DNA of 64,000 nt from Sympetrum striolatum. Its lineage: Eukaryota > Arthropoda > Insecta > Odonata > Libellulidae. The stretch spans positions 91,531,152-91,595,151 of the forward strand of contig OX388350.1 of the NCBI GenBank assembly GCA_947579665.1, given 5' to 3'. Positions 45,744-58,267 of the stretch are shown piece after piece. Made by a program: the position numbers and the translations under genes. The notes under the pieces were generated by a model that saw nothing but the letters and a program-made list of their open reading frames with translations, did no database searches and had not been told where the DNA came from. How positions within the stretch are numbered: position 1 is the first letter of the stretch; the number at the start of each line of letters is the position of its first letter.

Positions 45744-46738
45744 GGATACAAATTCACAGCCTAAACTACAAGCGTCATTGATCTGAAATTTTTATGACAT
45801 ATTGGCCATAACGTGTAACCCCCAGGAAAAAAGAGACTTTGATCCTCAGTGTCATAGGTGCGATTCCAGAGGGCCCCAAAGTCCCGATTTTTCCCGTTTG
45901 AATGCATTGCCGTGATTTTCGAGAATTAAAAAAAAATACTTTCCGGATAGGTAGAGAAGTAAAACTCAAGGTGCCTATATTTATGGTCTTGGACTTTCGA
46001 AAACATCAATAACTTTTACAAAAGTTATCCTGGGTTCGATGCTAGGACGATGCAAAGATCTGCCCTTTAAAATACATGGGAGCCGTTTTTCATTATTTTT
46101 TTAGATGCACTTATCGAAATGATAGGATGTTCGTGCTTGGCTGGAAGATGTATGGTACGAATAAGTTTTAGAAAAAAATTTTCATAAGACCGTACTGTTC
46201 CTGGGTTCGTAGCCAGAGCACAATAACGTTTCTCTCATAAGGAATATAAAGGAAAAGTAGGACGTCATTTGAGGCAGTTGTAACCAATATTTCTGCTTGA
46301 ATTTTCATACGCAGTTAGAGATGGTGTTTTTCTGTTGTGTTGCATAGAAAGTATTGCCTGAAAGACCCGGGTTCGATGCCGGGCGGTAAAAATATCCCCC
46401 ATATATAATACTATGGGGTATCTTTTCATAATTTTTTATGCATTTATCGATATGTAAGTGAGCTCTTGCTTAGATGGAAGATGTATATTAACACTTTGTT
46501 TAAGAAAAAAAATAGATAAGACCATGCTGTTCCTGGGTTCGATGCCAGAGCACATTATAATTTCTCAAATAAGGAGTGTATGTGAATAGTAGGACGTCGT
46601 TTGAGGTAGTTGCACCTAATAGTTTTGCTTGAATTTTCACACATAGTTTGATATGGTAATCTTCTATTTTGCTGCATAGTTAGTACACCAGGAAGACCGG
46701 GGTTCGCTGCCAGGCGATTAAATTGCAGCGAATTCTAT
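45744..46738 (+). repeat. Cassette C41, B1 form, head-truncated
   Basis: B-cores 45859 (M6, TGCGA), 46035, 46206 (M4, TTCGT), 46372, 46538 and 46703 (M1, TTCGC). The cassette stops at GCGAATTCTATGAATATG, before the terminal segment and hairpin, giving way to TA spacer. With C27 it is one of two cassettes lacking the hairpin inside the array. Confidence 0.9.
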
Positions 46739-46764
46739 GAATATGAATATATATATATATGATA

Positions 46765-47842
46765 CGAGTAAAATGTTGCTTGCATACTGCAAGCAGATCG
46801 ACAACACTAATTTCATATCGGCATCATATCGGGACGGTCCTCAAAAGAAAAAAAAAAGAATTGAAAATATTCTTAGAATTCGCTTCAATATAAGTGTCTG
46901 GCATCGAACCCAGGTCTTTACGGCTAACGTACTATGCAGCACAATAGAAGATCACCATCTCTAACTATGTGTGAAAATTCAAGCAGAAGTATTGGCTCCA
47001 ACTGCCTCAAAAGACGTTCTAATTTTCACGAATGTAAATGGCTCTCTGGATTCGAACCAAGAACGATCTTGGAAATCTAAAAAATGTTTCTGAAAGTTAT
47101 TTATGATCTCTATCTATATGCCGAATTTTAAATTTCTATAATATTTGGAAACGTTTCAAAATAATTCCTAAAAATCGGATCAACTTCTGATTGCAGAGAC
47201 ACCTGGTGTCGAACCCAGGACATATTGTAAGCTGTGAATGCAAAGCTTGATTTGTAAAGACTTGTTCTTGTTTCTTGCAAAGTTTGAAGTCGATAGCATG
47301 TCGGGAAGTACCTAAATTTTGTATCCGTTATCTCCGTAAGAAATGCATTGAGAGGTGCAAATGGTCCTCTGGGATCGAACCAAGGACCATCAGCGAACAT
47401 GTAAAATTTGATTATGAAATATATTCATGATATCTATCGACGTGCCGAGTTTCAAGTATCCATGTTATCGGGAAACGATCCAAAAAAAATCTTCAAAATC
47501 GCCGCAATGCATTTTAAACGGCCGATATTTGCTCCGACCTAGAATCGAACCATGGACCATATTCGGCGATGTCTTTCTAATTTTCGTTGGAAATGCACGG
47601 CTTCTAGCGATCCTTCGAATTTCAACTGTCTACGTTTCCGGGAAGAGTACCAAAAAAATTTTCGAAAATCTTCGCCATGTATCCTTATGGAGAAAATCGC
47701 GACTTTGGGGCCTTCTGGAATCGAACCCATGACACCGAGGTTCAATGTCGGCTTTTTCCTGGAGGTTACACGTTATGGCCAATACGTCGTAAAAGTTTCA
47801 AGTCGTTGGCACTTGTGGAACATGGTTAGACTTTTGATCCCC
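46765..47842 (-). repeat. Cassette C42, A form, type 2 tail
   Basis: Complete. Hairpin 46778-46794; B-cores 46904, 47052, 47209, 47375, 47545 and 47721, all intact. Followed by 55 bp of TA and a variant minisatellite (TCCGGAGAAGCGTC). Confidence 0.92.
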
Positions 47843-47897
47843 TATATATATATATATAACTTATAGGTATATCCGGAGAAGCGTCTATATATATCTA

Positions 47898-48973
47898 CGA
47901 GTAAAATGTTGCTTGCATACTGCAAGCAGATCGGCAATACTAATTTCATATCGGCATCACATCGGGACGGTCCTCATAAGAAAAAAAAAGGATTGAATTT
48001 TTTCTTAAATTTGCTGAAATTTCATCGTCTGGCATCGAACCTGGGTCTAACTGGTAAAACTACAATGAAACACAATAAAAGATCACCATCTCTAACTATG
48101 TGTGAAAATTCAAGCTGAAATATGGGCTACAACTGCCTCAAAAGACGTTCTAATTTTCACGAATTTAAATGACTCTCTGGATTCGAACCAAGGACGATTT
48201 TGGAAATCTAAAAAAAGTTTCTGAAAGTTATTTATGATCTCTATCTATATGCCGAATTTGAAGTTTCTATATTATTGGCAAAGGTTTCAAAATAATTCCT
48301 AAAAATCGGATCAACTTCTGATTGCAGAGACACCTGGTGTCGAACCCAGGACACATTGATAGCTGTGAATGCATTGTTGGATTTGTATGGACTTGATCTT
48401 TCTATATGCAAAGCTTGAAGTCGATATCATACCTGGAAGTACCTATAATTTGTTTCCGTTATCTCCGTAAGAAATGCATTGAGGAATTTAAATGTCCCTC
48501 TGGGATCGAACCAAGGACCATCAGCGAATACGTTAAATTTGATTATGATATATTTTAATGGTATCTAACCTCCTACCGAATTTCAAGTTTCTATGCTATC
48601 GGAAAAGGGTCCAAAAAAAATCTTAAAAATCGCCACAATGCATTTTAAACGGCCGATTTTTGCCCCGACCTAGCATCGAACCAAGGATAATATTCGTAGA
48701 TGTCTTTATGGTTTACTTTAGATATGCACGGCATCTAGCGATCCCTTGAATTTCAACTCTCTCCTTTTCCGGAAAGTGCCTCAAAAAAAATTTCGAAAAT
48801 CCCCACCATGTAATCTTACGGGGAAAATGGGGACTTTGGGGCCTTCTGGAATCGAACCCATGACACCGAGGTTCAAAGTCGGCTTTTTCCTGGAGGTTAC
48901 ACGTCATGGCCATAACGTGGTAAAAATTTCAAAGCAGTGGCACTTGTGGAACATAGTTAGAATTTTGATCCCC
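47898..48973 (-). repeat. Cassette C43, A form, type 2 tail
   Basis: Complete. Hairpin 47911-47927; B-cores 48035, 48183, 48340, 48506, 48676 and 48852, all intact. Close to C12. Confidence 0.92.
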
Positions 48974-49036
48974 TATATATATATATATATATATCTATTA
49001 TATATAGACGCTTCTCCGGATATACTTATATATATA

Positions 49037-50113
49037 CGAGTAAAATGTTGCTTGCATACTGCAAGCAGATCGGCAACACTATTTTCATGTCGGCATCATA
49101 TCCGGACGGCCATCAAAAGAAAAAAATGGCTTGAAATTTTTCTTAAAATTTGCCTAAATTCCATCGTCTGGCATCGAACCCGGGTCTTTACTGTGAACTT
49201 ACTATGCAGCACAATAGAACATCACCATCTCTAACGATGTGTGAAAATTCAAGCAGAAATATGGGCTACAACTGCCTCAAAAATACGTTCTAATTTTCAC
49301 GAATTTAAATGGCTCTCTGGATTCGAACCAAGGACGATCTTGGAAATCTAAAAAATGTTTCTGAAAGTTATTCATGATCTCTATCTGTATGCCGAATTTC
49401 AAGTTTTTATATTATTGGCAAAGGTTTCAAAATAATTCCTAAAAATCGGATTAAGTTCTGATTGCAGAGACACCTGGTGTCGAACCCAGGACATTTTGAT
49501 AGCTGTGAATGCACTGTTTGATTTGTATGGACTTGATCTTTCTACATGCAAAGTTTGAAGTCGATATCGTGCCGGGGAGTACCTAAAATTTGTTTCCGTT
49601 ATCTCCGTAAGAAAAGCATTGGGAAGTGCAAATGGTCCTCTGGGATCGAACCAAGGACCATAAGCTAATATATAAAATTTGATTATGAAATAAATTCATG
49701 ATATCTATCGACGTGCCGAGTTTCAAGTATCCATGTTATCGGGAAAGGATCCAAAAAAAATCTTAAAAATCGCCGCAATGCATTTTAAACGGCCGATTTT
49801 TGCCCCGGCCTAGCATCGAACCAAGGACAATATTCGAAGATGTCTTTCCGATTTTCGTTGGCTATGCACGGTATTTAACGGTCCCTCGAGTTTCAACTCT
49901 CTGCTTATCCGGGAAGTGCCTCAAAAAAATTTTCGAAAATCCCCGCCATGTAATCTTATGGGGAAAATCGCGACTTTGGGGCCTTCTGGAATCGAACCCA
50001 TGGCACCGAGGTTCAATGTCGGCTTTTTCCTGGAGGTTACACGTTATGGCCAATATGTCGTAAAAATTTCAAATCGGTGGCACATGAGGAACATGGTTAG
50101 AATTTTGATCCCC
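49037..50113 (-). repeat. Cassette C44, A form, type 2 tail
   Basis: Complete. Hairpin 49050-49066; B-cores 49174, 49323, 49480, 49646, 49816 and 49992, all intact. Shares M1-M5 with C35 but carries the other tail. Confidence 0.92.
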
Positions 50114-50246
50114 TATGAATGTATCTATCTATTATATATAGATGCTTCTCCGGATTCATTCATATATCATATCTATTATATATAGATGCTTCTCCGGATT
50201 CATTCATATATCATATCTATATATAATAGATATTCATATATATATA
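50114..50246. repeat. Spacer with two minisatellite copies and half-palindrome
   Basis: Two inverse copies of the minisatellite separated by ATATCATATC, then CTATATATAATAGATA in the opposite sense and TA repeat. Between C44 and C45, same orientation. Confidence 0.88.
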
Positions 50247-51348
50247 CGAGTAAAATGTAGCTTGCATACTGCAAGCAGATCGACAACACTAATTTCATAT
50301 CGGCATCATGTCGGGACGGTCCTCAACAAAAAAAAGGAGTGAAAATATTCTGAAAATTCGCTGCATTTTAATCATCTGGCATCGAACCCCGGTCTATCTG
50401 GTAAATTTACTATGCAGCACAACAGAAGATCACAATCTCTTACTATGTGCGAACATTTAAGAAGAAATATTGGCTGCAACTGCCTCAAACGACAACTTAC
50501 TTTTCCCTTATATTCCTTATGAGAGAAATTTGAATGTGCTCTGGCATCAAACCCAGGAACAGCATTGTTGTATCTAATTTTTTTTCTTAAGCCGAGTCTT
50601 AATATACATCTTCTAGCAAAGCAAGAAATTCCTATTATTTCGATAAGTGCAACAAAATAAATAATGAAAACTAACTCAATATATTATAAATGGGGGATAT
50701 ATATACCGTCTGGCTTCGAACCCGGGTCTTTCTGGTAATAATTTCTATGCAGCATTAAAGACGATCACCACCTTTAACCATGTGTGAAAATTTATGCAAT
50801 AATATCGGGTACAACTGTTTCAAATGACGTCCTACCTTTCCCTTATATTCCTTATGAGAGAAATTTTAATGTGCTCTGGCATCGAACCCAGGAACAGTAT
50901 GGTCTTATCTAAATTTTTATCTAAAACCGTTTCTTACCATACATCTTCTAGCCAAGCACAAACTTCCTATGTTTTCGATAAATACATCAAAAAAAATAGT
51001 GAAAAACTACCTCAATGTATTTTAAACGGCCGATTTTTGCATCGTCATAGCATCGAACTCAGGACCTTTTCCGAGATGATCATTTACGTTATCGATAGAT
51101 CCTGACTATATCCATCGGCTCCTTGAGTTTAAATTCCCTACCTATCCGGGAAGTATTTTTTAAAAATTCCCGAAAATCAACGCAATGCATTTAAATGGGA
51201 AAAATCGGGACTTTGGGGCCCTCTGGAATCGAACCCATGACACTGAGTTTCAAAATCAAAATTTTTCTGGTGGTTACACGTTATGGCCAATATGTCGTAA
51301 AAATTTCAAGTCGATGACGCTTGTGGTTTAGGCTGTGAATTAGTATCC
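50247..51348 (-). repeat. Cassette C45, B3 form, type 1 tail
   Basis: Complete. Hairpin 50260-50276; B-cores 50382, 50547 (M2, TCAAA, lost), 50716, 50882, 51053 and 51229. Near twin of C20; the two are about 28 kb apart. Confidence 0.92.
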
Positions 51349-51407
51349 TATCTATATACCTATCTATCTATTATATATAGATGCTTCTCCGGATTCATTC
51401 ATATATA

Positions 51408-52459
51408 CGAGTAAAATGTAGCTTGCATGATGCAAGCAGATCGGCAATACTAATTTCACATCGGCATAATATCGGGACGGTCCTCATAAGAAAAAAAAAG
51501 GATTGTAATTTTTCTTAAAATTCGCTGAAATTTCATCGTCTGGCATCGAACCCGTGTCTTACTGGTGAACATACTATGAAGCACAATAGAAGATCACCAT
51601 CTCTAACTATGTGTGAAAATTGAAGCAGAAATAGTTCTAATTTTCACGAATGTAAATGGCTGTCTGGATTCGAACCAAGGACGATCTTGAAAATGTAAAA
51701 GATGTTTCGGAATGTTATTTATGATTTCTACCCATATGCCGAATTTCAAATTTCTATATTATTGGGAAAGGTTTCAAAATAATTCCTAAAAATCGGATCA
51801 ACTTCTGATTGTAGAGACACCTGGTGTCGAACCCAGGACATATTGTAAGCTGTGAAATCACAGTTTGATTTGTAAAGAATTGTTCTTGTATCTTGCAAAG
51901 TTTGAAGTCGATAGCATGCCGGGAAGTACCTTAATTTTGTTTCCGTTATCTCCGTAAGAAATGCATTGAGAAGTGCAAATGGCTCTCTGGGATCGAACCA
52001 AGGACCATCAGCGAACATGTAAAATTTGATTATGATATAATTTCATGATATCTATCCACGTGCCGAATTTCAAGTTTCCATGCCATCGGAAAAGGATCCA
52101 AAAAAAATCTTCAAAATCGCCGCAATGCATTTTAAACGGCCGATTTTTGCCCCAACGTAGCATCGAACCATGGACCATATTCGGCGATGTCTTTTTTATT
52201 TTCGTTGGATATGCACGGCTTCTAGCGATCCCTCGAATTTCAACTCTCTCCTTTTCCGGGAAGTGCCTCAAAAAAATTTTCGAAAATCCCTGCCATGTAA
52301 TCTTATGGGAAAAAATCGCGACTTTGGGGCCTTCTGGAATCGAACCCATGACACCGAGGTTCAAAGTCGGCTTTTTCCTGGAGGTTACACGTCATGGCCA
52401 TAACGTCGTAAAAATTTCAAGTCAATGACGCTTTTGGTTTAGCCTGTGAATTTGTATCC
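51408..52459 (-). repeat. Cassette C46, A form, internal deletion and altered hairpin loop
   Basis: The only cassette whose hairpin differs: GCTTGCA-TGA-TGCAAGC at 51421-51437, with a changed loop but an intact stem. About 26 bp are missing near 51633 (GCAGAAATAGTTCTAATTTT), shortening M1-M2 spacing to 124. B-cores 51546, 51670, 51827, 51993, 52163 and 52340, all intact. Confidence 0.92.
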
Positions 52460-52512
52460 TATCTGGGTATCTGGGTATCTGGGTATCTGGGTATCTGGGT
52501 ATCTATTATATA
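52460..52512. repeat. CTGGGTAT octamer repeat, five copies
   Basis: Five tandem copies of the 8-bp unit CTGGGTAT, then TCTATTATATA. One or two copies occur in other spacers (3014 on, 20792 on, 35420 on, 36555 on, 37683 on) and, inverted, at 54866-54880. All sit next to a type 1 tail. Confidence 0.93.
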
Positions 52513-53611
52513 CGAGTAAAATGTTGCTTGCATACTGCAAGCAGATCGACAACACTAATTTCATATTGGCATCATATCGGGACGGACATCAAAAGAAAAA
52601 AAAATTCAAAATATTCGTAGAATTCGCTGCAATTTAATCGCCTGGCAGCGAACCCCGGTCTTCCTGGTGTACTTACTATGCAGCAAAATAGAAGATTACC
52701 ATATCAAACTATGTGTGAAAATTCAAGCAAAACTATTAGGTGCAACTACCTCAAACGACGTCCTACTATTCACATACACTCCTTATTTGAGAAATTATAA
52801 TGTGCTCTGGCATCGAACCCAGGAACAGCATGGTCTTATCTATTTTTTTTCATAAACAAAGTGTTAATATACTACTTCCATCTAAGCAAGAGCTCCCTTA
52901 CATAACGATAAATGCATAAAAAAATTATGAAAAGATACCCCATAGTGTTATATATGGGGGATATTTTTACCGCCCGGCATCGAACCCGGGTCTTTCAGGC
53001 AATACTTTCTATGCAGCACAACAGAAAAACACCATCTCTAACCGCGTATGCAAATTCAAGCAGAAATATTGGTTACAACTGCCTCAAATGACGTCCTACT
53101 TTTCCTTTATATTCCTTATGAGAGAAACGTTATTGTGCTCTGGCTTCGAACCCAGGAACAGTACGGTCTTATGAAAATTTTTTTCTAAAACTTATTCGTA
53201 CCATACATCTTCCAGCCAAGCACGAACATCCTATCATTTCGATAAGTGCATCTAAAAAATAATGAAAAACGGCTCCCATGTATTTTAAAGGGCAGATCTT
53301 TGCATCGTCCTAGCATCGAACCCAGGATAACTTTTGTAAAAGTCATTGATGTTTTCGAAAGTCCAAGACCATAAATATAGGCACCTTGAGTTTTACTTCT
53401 CTACCTATCCGGAAAGTATTTTTTTTTAATTCCCGAAAATCACGGCAATGCATTCAAACGGGAAAAATCTGGACTTTGGGGCCCTCTGGAATCGAACCTA
53501 TGACACTGAGGATCAAAGTCTCTTTTTTCCTGGGGGTTTCACGTTATGGCCAATATGTCATAAAAATTTCAGATCAATGACGCTTGTAGTTTAGGCTGTG
53601 AATTTGTATCC
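52513..53611 (-). repeat. Cassette C47, B1 form, type 1 tail
   Basis: Complete. Hairpin 52526-52542; B-cores 52648 (M1, GCGAA), 52813, 52980, 53146, 53316 and 53492. Almost identical to C25. Confidence 0.92.
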
Positions 53612-53668
53612 TATCTATCTATATAGGTATATATATGAATGAATCCGGAGAAGCATCTATCTATTATA

Positions 53669-54741
53669 CGAGTAAAATGTAGCTTGCATACTGCAAGCAG
53701 ATCGACAACACTAATTTCATAACGGCATTATATCGGGACGGTCCAGGAAAGGAAAAAAAGGATTGAAAATATTCTTAAAATTAGCTTCAATTTAATCGTC
53801 TGGCATCGAAACCGGGTCTTTTTGGTGAAATTACTATGCAGCACATCAGAAGATCATCTTCTCTAAATACGTGTGAAAATTCAAGCAGAAATATCGGCTG
53901 CAACTGCCTCAAACGAAGACATACTTTTCACGAATGTTAATAGCTCTCTGGAATCGAACCAAGGACGATCTAGGAAATTTAAAATATGTTTTCGAAATGT
54001 ATTTATACGTTCTATATATATGCCGAATTTCAAGTTTTAATATAATTGGGAAGGGGTTCAAAATAATTCTTAAAAATCGGATCAGTGACTGATTGTAGAG
54101 ACGCCTGGAGTCGAACCCTGGACGTATTGGAAGCTGTAAATGCACAAAATGACTTGCTTGGACCTGATCTAATTTCATAGAAAGTTTGAAGTCGATATCA
54201 TGCCGGGAAGTACCTAAAATTTGTTTCCGTTATCCCCATAAGAAATGCATTGTGGAGTACAAATGGCCCTCTGGGATCGAACCAAGGACCATAAGCGAAT
54301 ACAAAAAATTTGATAAAGAAATATATTTATGATATCTATCCACGTGCCGAGTTTCAAGTATCCATGTTATCGGGAAAGGATCCAAAAAAAATCTTCAAAA
54401 TCGCCGCAATGCATTTTAAACGGCCGATTTTTGCCCCGACCTAGCATCGAACCATGGACTATATTCTAAGATGTTTTTCTGATTTTCGTTGGATACGCAC
54501 AGCTTCTAGCGATCCCTCGAGTTTCAACTCTTTCTCTCTCCGGGAAGTACCTCAAAAAAATTTTCGAAAATCCCCGTAATGTATTCTTACGGAGAAAATC
54601 GCGACTTTGGGGCCATCTGGAATCGAACCCATGACCCTGAGGATCAAAATCGCAATTTTTCTGGCGGTTACACGTTATGGCCAATACGTCGTAAAAATTT
54701 CAAGTCAATGACGCTTGTGGTTTAGGCTGTGAATTAGTATC

Positions 54742-54742
<1 letters not shown>
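53669..54742 (-). repeat. Cassette C48, mosaic A form, type 1 tail
   Basis: Complete. Hairpin 53682-53698; B-cores 53816, 53954, 54111, 54277, 54447 and 54623, all intact. M1-M4 belong to the C6/C33 lineage and M5-M6 to the C8 lineage, with the switch between M4 and M5 at roughly 54310-54340. Confidence 0.92.
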
Positions 54743-54781
<39 letters not shown>

Positions 54782-54881
54782 ATAGGTATATCCATGAATG
54801 AATCCGGAGAAGCATCTATATATCTATTATATATAGATGCTTCTCCGGATTCATTCATATATATACCCAGATACCCAGATA
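54743..54881. repeat. Tail-to-tail spacer with (CTAT)n and inverted minisatellites
   Basis: About ten CTAT units, one minisatellite copy in each orientation meeting at CTATATATCTATTATATATAG, then inverted CTGGGTAT octamers (ACCCAGATACCCAGATAGG). Confidence 0.9.
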
Positions 54882-55957
54882 GGATACAAATTCACAGGCT
54901 AAACCAAAAGCGTCATTGACTTGAAATTTTTACGACGTATTGGCCATAACGTGTAACCACCAGAAAAAATGTGATTTTGAACCTGAGTGTCATGGGTTCG
55001 ATTCCAGAAGGCCCCAAAGTCGCGATTTTCCCCATAAGATTACATGGCGGGGATTTTCGAAAATTTATTTGAGGCACTTCCCGGAAAAGGAGAGAGTTGA
55101 AACTCGAGGGATCGCTAGATGCCGCGTATATCAAAAGGAAACCATAAAGACATCTACGAATATTATCCTTGGTTCGATGCTAGGTCGGGGCAAAAATCGG
55201 CCGTTTAAAATGCATTGCGGCGATTTTTAAGATTTTATTTGGACCATTTGCCGATGGCTTGGAAACTTGAAATTCGGCATGGCGTTAGATATCATAATTA
55301 TATTTCATAATCAAATTTTACATGTTCGCTGATGGTCCTTGGTTCGATCCCAGGGGGCCATTTGCACTTCTCAATGCATTTCTTACGGAGATAACGGAAA
55401 CAAAATTTAGGTAATTTCCGGCATGCCATCGACTTCAAACTTTGCATGATAGAAGAGCAAGTCTTTATTAATCAAACTGTGCATTCTCAGCCTACAACAG
55501 GTCCTGGGTTCGACACCAGGTGTCTCTGCAATCAGAAATTGATCCGATCTTTAGGAATTATTTTGAAACCTTTGCCAATAATATAGAAACTTGAAATTCA
55601 GCATATAGATAGAGATTATAAGTAACTTTATGAAACATGTTTTAGATTTCCAAGATCGTCCTTGGTTCGAATCCAGAGAGCCATTTAAATTCGTGAAAAG
55701 TAGAACGTAGTTTGAGGCGGTTGCAGCCAATTTTTCTGCTTGAATTTTCACACATAGTTATAGATGGTGATCTTCTGTTGTGCTGCATAGTAAGTTCACC
55801 AGAAGGACCCAGGTTCGATGCCAGACACTTAAATTGAACCGAATTCTAAGAATATTTTCAATTCTTTTTTTTTTCTTTTGAGGACCGTCCCGATATGATG
55901 CCAATATGAAATTAGTGTTGTCGATCTGCTTGCAGTATGCAAGCAACATTTTACTCG
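54882..55957 (+). repeat. Cassette C49, A form, type 1 tail
   Basis: Complete. B-cores 54997, 55173, 55343, 55509, 55666 and 55814, all intact. Hairpin 55928-55944. M6-M5 are very like C56. Confidence 0.92.
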
Positions 55958-56006
55958 TAATAGATATAGATGCTTCTCCGGATTCATTCATATATATACC
56001 CAGATA

Positions 56007-57080
56007 GGATACAAATTCACAGGCTAAACCAAAAGCGTCATTGACTTGAAATTCTTACGACGTTATGGCCATGACGTGTAACCTCCAGGAAAAAGCCGAC
56101 TTTGAACCTCGGTGTCATGGGTTCGATTCCAGAAGGCCCCAAAGTCGCGAATTTCCCCATAAGATTACATGGCAGGGATTTTCGAAAATTTTTTTGAGGC
56201 ACTTCCCGGAAAAGGAGAGAGTTGAAATTCGAGGGATCGCTATAAGCCGTGCATATCCAACGAAAATAAAAAAGACATCGCCGAATATGGTCCAAGGTTC
56301 GATGCTAGGTCGGGGCAAAAATCGGCCGTTTAAAATGCATTGCGGCGATTTTGAAGATTTTTTTTGGATCCTTTCCCGATAACATGGATACTTGAAACTC
56401 GGCTTGTGCATGTATATCATGAATATATTTCATAATCGAATTTTACATGTTCGCTGATGGTCCTTGGTTCGATCCCAGGGGGCCATTAGCACTTCTCAAT
56501 GCATTTCTTACGGAGATAACGGAAACAAAATTAAGGTACTTTTCGGCATGCTATCGACTTCAAACATTGCGTCATAGAAGAACAGGTCTTTACAAATCAA
56601 ACTGTGCAATCACAGCTTACAATATTTCCTGGGTTTGACACCAGGTGTCTCTGCAAGTAGATGTTGATCCGATTTTTAGGAATTATTTTGAAACCTTTCC
56701 CAATAATATAGATATTTGAAATTCCGCATGTAGATAGAAATCATAAATAACTTTCAGAAACATTTTTTAGTTTTCCAAATTTGTCCTTGGTTCGAATCCA
56801 GAGAGCCATTTACTTTCGTGAAAATTAGAACCTCTTTTCAGGCAATTGTAGCCAATATTTCTGCTTGAATTTTCACACGTAGTTACAGATGGTGGTCTTC
56901 TACTCTTCTGCATAGTTAGTTCACCAGTAAGACCCGGGTTCGATGCCAGACGATGAAATTTCAGCGAATTTTAAGAAAAATTTAAATCCTTTTTTTTTCT
57001 TTTTAGGACCGTCCGATATGATGCCGATATGAAATTAGTACTGACGATCTGCTTGCAGTATGCAAGCTACATTTTACTCG
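56007..57080 (+). repeat. Cassette C50, A form, type 1 tail
   Basis: Complete. B-cores 56122, 56298, 56468, 56634 (M3, TTTGA, lost by CpG transition), 56791 and 56939. Hairpin 57051-57067. M6-M5 mirror C46. Confidence 0.92.
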
Positions 57081-57143
57081 TATATAATAGATAGATGCTT
57101 CTCCGGATTCATTCATATATATAGCTATATAGGTATATAGATA

Positions 57144-58216
57144 GGATACAAATTCACAGGCTAAACCACAAGCGTCATTGACTTGAAATTTTTACGACAT
57201 ATTGGCCATAACGTGTAACCTCCAGGAAAAAGCCGACATTGAACCTCGGGGTCATGGGTTCGATTCCAGAAGGCCCCAAAGTCGCGATTTCTCCATAAGA
57301 ATACATGGCAGGGATTTTCGAAAATTTTTTTGAGGCACTTCCCGGGAAAGGAGAGAGTTGAAATTCAAGGGATCGCTAGATGCTGTGCATATCTAAAAGA
57401 AACCATAAAGACATTTACGAATATTATCCTTGGTTCGATGCTAGGTCACGGCAAAAATCGGCCGTTTAAAATGCATTGTGGCGATTTTTAAGATTTTTTT
57501 TTGGACCCTTTTCCGATAGCATAGAAACTTGAAATTCGGTATGAGGTTAGATACTATTAAAATATATAATAATTGAATTTAACATATTCGCTGATGGTCC
57601 TTGGTTCGATCCCAGAGGGACATTAAATTCCTCAATGCATTTCTTACGGAGATAACGGAAACAAATTTTAGGTACTTCCCGGGACGATATTGACTTCAAA
57701 CTTTGCATATAGAAAGATCAAGTCCATACAAATCAAACAGTGCTTTCACAGCTATCAATGTGTCCTGGGTTCGACACCAGGTGTCTCTGCAATCAGAAGT
57801 TGATCCAATTTTTAGGAATTATTTTGAAACCTTTGCCAATAATATAGAAACTTCAAATTCGGCATATATATAGATATCATAAATAACTTTCAGAAAAATT
57901 TTTTAGATTTCCAAGATCGTCCTTGGTTCGAATCCAGAGAGCCATTTAAATTCGTGAAAATTAGAACGTCTTTTGAGGCAGTTGTAGCCCATATTTCTGC
58001 TTGAATTTTCACACATAGTTAGAGATGGTGATGTTCTATTGTGCTGCATAGTAAGTTCTCAGTAAAGACCCGGGTTCGATGCCAGACGATGGAATTTCAG
58101 CGAATTTTAAGATAAATTTCAATCCATTTTTTTCTTTTGATGGCCGTCCCGATATGATGCCCACCTGATAATAGTTTTGTCGATCTGCTTGCAGTATGCA
58201 AGCTACATTTTACTCG
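57144..58216 (+). repeat. Cassette C51, A form, type 1 tail
   Basis: Complete. B-cores 57259, 57434, 57605, 57770, 57927 and 58075, all intact. Hairpin 58187-58203. M5-M3 resemble C2 and C54 although those have other tails or M6 types. Confidence 0.92.
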
Positions 58217-58267
58217 TATATATGAATGAATCCGGAGAAGCATCTATATATAATAGATACCCAGATA

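Noticed and set aside
48746..49234. 162-codon open frame, the longest in the window
   Set aside because: It runs from a cassette tail through TA/minisatellite spacer (Tyr-Ile repeats) into the next cassette's head. It reads across a junction and is not conserved at other junctions.
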